Below, in pieces: positions 59,463 through 64,000 of a stretch of DNA of 64,000 nucleotides. The translations under genes were made by a program, and so were the position numbers. The DNA is from Poriferisodalis sp965226645 (GTDB lineage: Bacteria; Actinomycetota; Acidimicrobiia; Acidimicrobiales; Poriferisodalaceae). The DNA lies in the NCBI GenBank assembly GCA_965226645.1, contig CBDDDL010000001.1, forward strand, positions 310,001 to 374,000, read 5' to 3'. The notes under the pieces were generated by a model. The model made no database searches. It had not been told where the DNA came from and saw nothing but the letters and a program-made list of their open reading frames with translations. The stretch's first letter is position 1. The number at the start of each line of letters is the position of its first letter.

Positions 59463-61064
59463 TCACGGTGGCCCTTTCGCTGTCGTGTTGCTGGTCTGGC
59501 TGGATCTCGCGCGTCGGCGGCTAGGACGACCCGATCGACGTGGCCTTTTCGCTGTCGTGTTGCTGGTATCGCCGGTGGCGGTCGTGCGGGGTGCGGTGGC
59601 CCATCGGCGAGGGCCGGGGTGCCGTTCGAGACGTTCGTTGCTGTTGTGGAGCTTGTAGTGGCAGTCGTTGCACAGGGCTGCGAGATTCGGTATGTCGGTG
59701 TTGCCGTTGTCGGCTGCCCATTCGTCGATGTGGTGGTTTCGGCAGTGATGCATGGGTGCGCGGCACAGAACGCAGCCGCGGTCGCGTATCGCGACGGCGA
59801 GTTGCTGGGCGACGCTGGCGTGTCGGCGGCTGCGTCCGAGCCACAGGATCTCTCCTTTGGCGTCGAACAGTGCGCCTGCGATGCGAGTGTCGGGCGAGAG
59901 GTTGTCGAGGATCGACGGCGGGATGGGTCCGGCACCGAGTAGTTCGCAGGTTCCGTCGGGCTTGGTGCCGTCGATGACGCCGATTTCGGCGATGACAATG
60001 AGCTGGTTGGGTGCCTGGACTGGTCGCCACCGATCAATTGATCGGCCCGCCGGACCCTCGGCGGCGACATCGCTTTCCGAGCCGCGGCCGCCCCCTTCGC
60101 CAAAGTCGTCCCGAGGGTTGGGGGTGAGTGCGGCGGGGTGGTCGATGGTGACCAGGGCGTTGCGGTCGGTGATCATTTCGAACAGGCTGTCCGCGAGACG
60201 TTGGCGGTTGTCGCGGATTTGGTTGGGTGTGCCGTCGCGTCCACCGTCGAGACGCCACAGGGCGTCGTTGTAGTTCTCGAGTGCTTGGCGCACGAATGCG
60301 AAACTGACCGGGTCGAACTCGGCGTGCAGCACGCCCATCCCGGTGGACTCATCGACGAACAACGACGCGCAGCGTGCGCGGCGCTGACGGCCCAACTCGC
60401 ACTCAGCAGCCGCGGGGTCGTGGCGCGCCGCGAACGCTTTGGCCTGGTCGCGCAGAGTTTCGGGCGACACCACGGCGGCGGCTTCGAGCAGTTCTGCTGC
60501 GGTGTCGACCGCGTCGGGGCTGGTGCGCCGCGCAGCGTCGGCAAGCACCTGGGCGTGCTCATAGTTCAGCTCGCCCACAGCGAGGCCGCGTGCCACATTC
60601 GGCATCTCCACGACCTGCTTGCTGACCTCGACAGTGCGCTTCGCGTAGCGCTTGCTCACACGCGCCCGCTCAACCAACGCCGCGCGGCCCGACCCCGGGC
60701 GGGCGGCTTCGAGAGCGCCAGCCGCTGCAAGCAACAACACGTCTGTGGCCGAGCGCAGCCGAGACGCGACGGCGACGACATCGCTGAGCGTCTCGCAGTC
60801 TGCGTCGCCGAGCGGTACCCGTGACGCTCGGGCGATCACGTCACGCGCCCCGCACAGCACCGACAGCACACCCTTAACCGGCCCAACCGGCTCGACCGGG
60901 ATGGCTGAAGGCGGTAGCGGTCCATCCGGAAGCGGCACCGGCCCAATCGGCTCAACCGGCCCGGCAGCAGGCGCCGCCGGCACGGCCACAGCCGCGTCGC
61001 TCGGCGCCACAGAGCCGGTCGGCATTCCCGCCGCTGAATCGCTGTGAACGTCTGAGCGCTTCAT
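59463..61064 (-). CDS. DUF222/HNH endonuclease domain protein (13E12 repeat family)
   Basis: 533 residues from ATG at 61064; the open frame extends upstream but KRSDVHSD is preceded by an AT-rich promoter-like patch. A Pro/Gly/Val-rich N terminus (residues 15-65) leads into DUF222 (VVAVASRLRSATDVLLL, YAKRTVEVSKQVVEMPNVAR, LNYEHAQVLADA). The HNH module near residues 425-470 has CVLCRAPMHHCRNHHIDEWA and LAALCNDCHYKLHN with Cys pairs and catalytic His. The basic tail repeats TSNTTAK. Known: the 13E12/DUF222 family is abundant and multicopy in actinobacteria; function is unproven. Confidence 0.88.
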   Translation of the reverse strand: MKRSDVHSDSAAGMPTGSVAPSDAAVAVPAAPAAGPVEPIGPVPLPDGPLPPSAIPVEPVGPVKGVLSVLCGARDVIARASRVPLGDADCETLSDVVAVASRLRSATDVLLLAAAGALEAARPGSGRAALVERARVSKRYAKRTVEVSKQVVEMPNVARGLAVGELNYEHAQVLADAARRTSPDAVDTAAELLEAAAVVSPETLRDQAKAFAARHDPAAAECELGRQRRARCASLFVDESTGMGVLHAEFDPVSFAFVRQALENYNDALWRLDGGRDGTPNQIRDNRQRLADSLFEMITDRNALVTIDHPAALTPNPRDDFGEGGGRGSESDVAAEGPAGRSIDRWRPVQAPNQLIVIAEIGVIDGTKPDGTCELLGAGPIPPSILDNLSPDTRIAGALFDAKGEILWLGRSRRHASVAQQLAVAIRDRGCVLCRAPMHHCRNHHIDEWAADNGNTDIPNLAALCNDCHYKLHNSNERLERHPGPRRWATAPRTTATGDTSNTTAKRPRRSGRPSRRRARSSQTSNTTAKGPP

Positions 61065-61362
61065 GACAATGACTGTAAATACGGGGTATAACACGAAAGC
61101 CTCGAAACAACCCCCCAACGTCATCACCGCATCCGAACCGACACCAGCGCCACCCCACGCTCCCCACACACCGCAACCCAGCGCACTCGGCCCGGACATG
61201 GGTGCCGCCTGATCACCGCAGCCGCCGGATCAACAGGTCGCGTGGCGATACTGATTGCTGTGCGGGCGCAAACGCCGTCAGGCCCCGCTGACGCAGCTCG
61301 TTCGCACTGCGCAACGCCAGCACCCGGCTCGCCGACGACAGCGCACGTTTGCGAACGCAGCG
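61065..61362. other. intergenic region between HNH gene and PIN toxin
   Basis: 298 bp without a supported gene. Next to the HNH start is an A+T-rich patch (61071-61093) that on the minus strand reads GTGTTATACC and TATTTACAGT, plausible promoter material. The rest is GC-rich and holds no recognisable element; open frames across it are chance. Confidence 0.4.
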
Positions 61363-61800
61363 CTAGCCCGTGAGTTCAGGGTTGAACCACGACAGGCCCT
61401 CGAAGCGAGCGAAGCCAGCATCAGCTGTGGCCACGCGAGCCCCGCTTGTCATCGCCAAAGAAGCGATCCAGGCGTCAGTCACGAGATTGCCGACGATATA
61501 GGAGTCACGCTGAGCGAATGCTGCGAACTGGCGCCACGACGCGTCCGTCGGCAACACCTGTCTCGCAGACGCGGACCTACGAATGCGTGTCACAAATTGC
61601 AGTGCGAATTGCATCGGACTCGGATTGCTGAAGATCCGCCGGTTCGTCACAACTCGCACGAAGCCAGTGAGCACGATGTCCGCCAGAGCAATGATCTCCG
61701 GACCAGAGAGAACGTCCTCCCACCATGCGGCGAAGACCTTGTGTTTGTCGCCGTCCTGGTGAAATGCGTGGACGAGAACGTTGACGTCGGGGAGGATCAC
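61363..61800 (-). CDS. VapC-type PIN-domain toxin (third VapBC module)
   Basis: 145 residues, GTG at 61800. PIN motifs: ILPDVNVLVHAFHQDGDKH at the N terminus with the first Asp, LTGFVRVVTNRRIF, LVTDAWIASLAMTSGARVAT with Asp, and TADAGFARF. The start was set by the 4-bp overlap with the antitoxin. Resembles mycobacterial VapC toxins with a long C-terminal FxxxxW-type end (FEGLSWFNP). Confidence 0.9.
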   Translation of the reverse strand: MILPDVNVLVHAFHQDGDKHKVFAAWWEDVLSGPEIIALADIVLTGFVRVVTNRRIFSNPSPMQFALQFVTRIRRSASARQVLPTDASWRQFAAFAQRDSYIVGNLVTDAWIASLAMTSGARVATADAGFARFEGLSWFNPELTG

Positions 61801-62036
61801 TTCCAACCGTCGGCGTCGAGGACTTCCCAGAGGGCTTCCTTGTCTTCCAAGTCGACGAGGACACGTCCCGTTCCATCGCCCCAAGTGGGCAATGGCGACC
61901 GAGGCGGTGGCGGTGACTCCTGCAGCACGCGATGCAGCCCCTCCACGACCAGCGCAGTGAAGGTGCAACCGCGCTTGGCGGCACATTTCTTCGCTTCCTC
62001 GGCGAGACCGTCTGGGAGATTGATGGTCGTCTTCAT
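61797..62036 (-). CDS. VapB-type antitoxin (third VapBC module)
   Basis: 79 residues, ATG at 62036. MKTTINLPDGLAEEAKKCAA with KRGCTFTALVVEGLHRVLQE is the ribbon-helix-helix domain. The C terminus (VDLEDKEALWEVLDADGW) is the acidic toxin-binding part. Coupled to vapC by 4 bp. An AT-rich inverted repeat lies just upstream. Confidence 0.9.
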   Translation of the reverse strand: MKTTINLPDGLAEEAKKCAAKRGCTFTALVVEGLHRVLQESPPPPRSPLPTWGDGTGRVLVDLEDKEALWEVLDADGWK

Positions 62037-62044
62037 ACGGCTAA

Positions 62045-62070
62045 CCATATTCGTAGATATGCATATATGG
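62045..62070. promoter_or_regulatory. AT-rich operator/promoter of the third VapBC module
   Basis: CCATAT (62045) and ATATGG (62065) form an inverted repeat around TCGTAGATATGCAT, 9 bp upstream of the vapB start. It is strikingly AT-rich for this genome. It likely contains the minus-strand -10 and the VapBC binding site. Confidence 0.5.
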
Positions 62071-62119
62071 CTACACATTTTCGCCTTCGGCGCAGAGAGG
62101 CCGCGCTGGCGACCGGGTG

Positions 62120-62254
62120 ATGGGGGTGCTCAGCGGGCGGGACGCTGCCGAGATGCTCCCGCATATTCGGGCTGTGCCTCGGGTGAGGTCCGCTGTGGGC
62201 CTCTCGGCGGGCGGCAACTACTCTGCGAATCTGGCTGAGCGGTTCGGGCGCTAG
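62120..62254 (+). CDS. doubtful 44-residue frame upstream of acs
   Basis: ATG at 62120 to TAG at 62254, encoding a mildly amphipathic peptide (GRDAAEMLPHIRAVPRVRSA). No ribosome site and no known relative. It may be leader sequence of acs or chance. Confidence 0.15.
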   Translation: MGVLSGRDAAEMLPHIRAVPRVRSAVGLSAGGNYSANLAERFGR

Positions 62255-62306
62255 GGCGTTGCCGATCTGGGTCGCTTGGATGCAGCACGACGAAACAGGG
62301 GTACCG

Positions 62307-64000
62307 ATGGCTGACGCAACGATTGAAGCGACGATCGAGGACTACTACGTCGAGGATCGCGTGTTCGAGCCTTCCAACGAGTTCCAGTCGGCGGCGCTCG
62401 TGGCGGACCAGTCGCTGTACGAGGAGGCCGCCGCTGACCGGCTGGCGTTCTGGGCTCGACAGGCCCGCGAGCACGTCACCTGGTTCCGCGATTTCGACAC
62501 CGTGCTCGAGTGGGATCTGCCCTTCGCCAAGTGGTTCATCGGCGGCACGCTGAACGTGTCGTACAACTGCCTGGACCGCCACGTCGAAGCCGGGCGCGGC
62601 GACAAGGTGGCCTACTGGTGGGAAGGCGAGCCGGGCGACACTCGCACGATCACCTACGCCGATCTGCTCGAAGAGGTGTGCAAGTTCGCCAACGTGCTGC
62701 GTGGGCTCGGCGTCGAGCGGGGCGACCGGGTGTGCATCTACATGCCGATGATTCCCGAACTGCCGGTGGCGATGCTGGCGTGCGCTCGCATCGGCGCTGC
62801 TCACTCGGTGGTGTTCGGCGGGTTCTCGGCCGACTCGCTCTCAGACCGGATCGACGACGCGTCGGCAAAGCTGCTCATCACTGCCGACGGCGGCTACCGG
62901 CGCGGCGATCCGTTCGGCTTGAAGGACACCGCCGACGCGTCGGCGGCCGCGACGAACTCCATCGAGAACGTGGTCGTGGTGCGCCGCACCGGCCAGGACG
63001 TCGCGTGGAACGACAGCGTCGACCACTGGTACCACGACCTGATGGCCGACGCTTCGGCCGACTGCCCGCCCGAGCACATGGACTCAGAGGATCTTCTGTA
63101 CCTGCTGTACACGTCGGGCACCACGGCGAAGCCCAAAGGCATCATGCACACCACCGGCGGCTACCTCACCCAGGTGGCGTTCACGCACCGTTACGTGTTC
63201 GATCTGAAGCCCGACACCGACGTGTTCTGGTGCGCGGCCGACATCGGCTGGGTGACCGGCCACAGCTACATCGTCTATGGCCCGCTCGCCAACGGGGCCT
63301 CGTCGGTCATGTACGAGGGAACGCCTGATACGCCGCGCCCCGAGTTCCGCGCGGCCGACCGGGCGGCCTGGCCAAAGGATCGGCTGTGGGACATCATCGA
63401 GCGCTACAGGGTGACGCAGCTCTACACGGCGCCCACGGCGATCCGCACGTTCATGAAGTGGGGCGCAGCCGCCCTCGAGCACCACGACCTGTCCAGCCTG
63501 CGAGTGCTGGGCACCGTCGGCGAGCCGATCAATCCTGAGGCCTGGATGTGGTACCACACCCACATCGGCGGCGGCACCTGCCCGATCGTGGACACCTGGT
63601 GGCAGACCGAGACCGGCGGCCACATGATCACCCCGCTTCCGGGCGTTACCACCACCAAGCCAGGTTCGGCCACCCATGCGCTGCCGGGCATCTCGGTGGA
63701 GCTCGTGGACGACGCCGGCAATCCGGTGGAGCGCGGCGGTGGGTACCTGACCGTCACCGAGCCGTGGCCGTCGATGCTGCGGGGCATCTGGGGCGATCCC
63801 GAGCGCTACTGGGAGACCTACTGGAGCACGTACGAGGGCCGCTACTTCGCGGGCGACGGCGCCAAGATCGACGGCGGCGGTTACCTGTGGCTGCTCGGAC
63901 GCGTCGATGACGTTATGAACGTGTCGGGCCACCGGATCTCGACCACCGAGGTGGAGTCGGCGCTGGTCGATCACCCGTCCGTGGCCGAGGCAGCGGTCGT
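62307..64000 (+). CDS. acs: acetyl-CoA synthetase, 5' part
   Basis: The first 564 residues, ATG at 62307; the gene runs off the right edge (usual length about 650). Seen: DLPFAKWFIGGTLNVSYNCL, adenylation P-loop LLYTSGTTAKPKGIMHTTGG (TTAKPKG in place of the common TTGKPKG), FWCAADIGWVTGHSYIVYGP, the acetate-pocket Trp in VDTWWQTETGG, and the hinge region GRVDDVMNVSGHRIS. Known: it activates acetate to acetyl-CoA via acetyl-AMP in the cytosol. The acetylatable Lys near the C terminus lies beyond the window. Confidence 0.95.
   Translation, partial: MADATIEATIEDYYVEDRVFEPSNEFQSAALVADQSLYEEAAADRLAFWARQAREHVTWFRDFDTVLEWDLPFAKWFIGGTLNVSYNCLDRHVEAGRGDKVAYWWEGEPGDTRTITYADLLEEVCKFANVLRGLGVERGDRVCIYMPMIPELPVAMLACARIGAAHSVVFGGFSADSLSDRIDDASAKLLITADGGYRRGDPFGLKDTADASAAATNSIENVVVVRRTGQDVAWNDSVDHWYHDLMADASADCPPEHMDSEDLLYLLYTSGTTAKPKGIMHTTGGYLTQVAFTHRYVFDLKPDTDVFWCAADIGWVTGHSYIVYGPLANGASSVMYEGTPDTPRPEFRAADRAAWPKDRLWDIIERYRVTQLYTAPTAIRTFMKWGAAALEHHDLSSLRVLGTVGEPINPEAWMWYHTHIGGGTCPIVDTWWQTETGGHMITPLPGVTTTKPGSATHALPGISVELVDDAGNPVERGGGYLTVTEPWPSMLRGIWGDPERYWETYWSTYEGRYFAGDGAKIDGGGYLWLLGRVDDVMNVSGHRISTTEVESALVDHPSVAEAAV

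Noticed and set aside
61255..62238. 327-codon plus-strand frame over the third VapBC module
   Set aside because: Antisense to well-supported vapC and vapB genes; no domain is readable.
1..64000. tRNA and rRNA genes
   Set aside because: No cloverleaf with a TTCRA loop or rRNA-like conserved block was noticed on either strand while reading; a covariance-model scan would settle this.

Overview
The window is high-GC DNA from an actinobacterium. The evidence is the 3' part of a mycothiol glycosyltransferase (MshA) beside the YbjN-domain gene that follows mshA in mycobacteria, many GTG starts, operons with 1-8 nt overlaps, and -10-like boxes placed for leaderless transcripts. The respiratory genes suggest a lineage outside the classical Corynebacteriales and Streptomyces, possibly Acidimicrobiia; that placement is inference only.

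Layout. (1) 1-7.75 kb, core metabolism: mshA (partial), a YbjN-domain gene, proC, a SAM-hydrolase-like gene, then hemA-hemC-hemD-hemL of the C5 tetrapyrrole pathway (no hemB here). (2) 7.75-20.8 kb, accessory island. An unrecognised two-gene unit occurs three times. Gene A is a secreted-type protein with Ig-like and PPC-like repeats and a Cys-rich end. Gene B is a lipoprotein ending ELRxNGW. Copy 1 gene B is split by an IS1380-like element that itself carries an IS256-like element; both have clean target duplications. Copies 2 and 3 are separated by Phd/VapC and MazEF modules and by a Rel gene cut after its ppGpp-hydrolase domain. An IS481 transposase remnant and a broken DUF4143 gene end the island. 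(3) 20.9-28.8 kb, quinone and bc-complex block: a MenJ-like flavoprotein, a membrane c-type cytochrome, a small membrane protein, an 8Fe-8S ferredoxin, split cytochrome b (b6-like plus subunit-IV-like), a Rieske protein, a dihaem cytochrome c and an unknown membrane protein. (4) 28.9-44.5 kb, a complete nuoA-N operon (14-subunit complex I). (5) 44.5-47.2 kb, two VapBC-type modules and a PfkB sugar kinase. (6) 47.3-58.1 kb, a second nuo operon, nuoABCDHIJKLMN, without the NADH module nuoEFG. It is followed by a MidA/NDUFAF7-like methyltransferase, a family known for complex I assembly. (7) 59.4-64 kb, a DUF222/HNH protein, another VapBC module and the first 564 codons of acetyl-CoA synthetase.

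How the parts fit. Blocks 3, 4 and 6 form a respiratory supercluster. Complex I reduces menaquinone. The second, NADH-module-less complex probably takes electrons from another donor such as ferredoxin. The b6f-like complex reoxidises menaquinol, and the MenJ-like enzyme may tailor the quinone side chain. The haem genes upstream would supply cofactor. The core genes are free of frameshifts. The island shows single-base indels, mostly at short G/C runs, confined to insertion sequences and repeated cassettes. That means either real decay or poor consensus in multicopy DNA.
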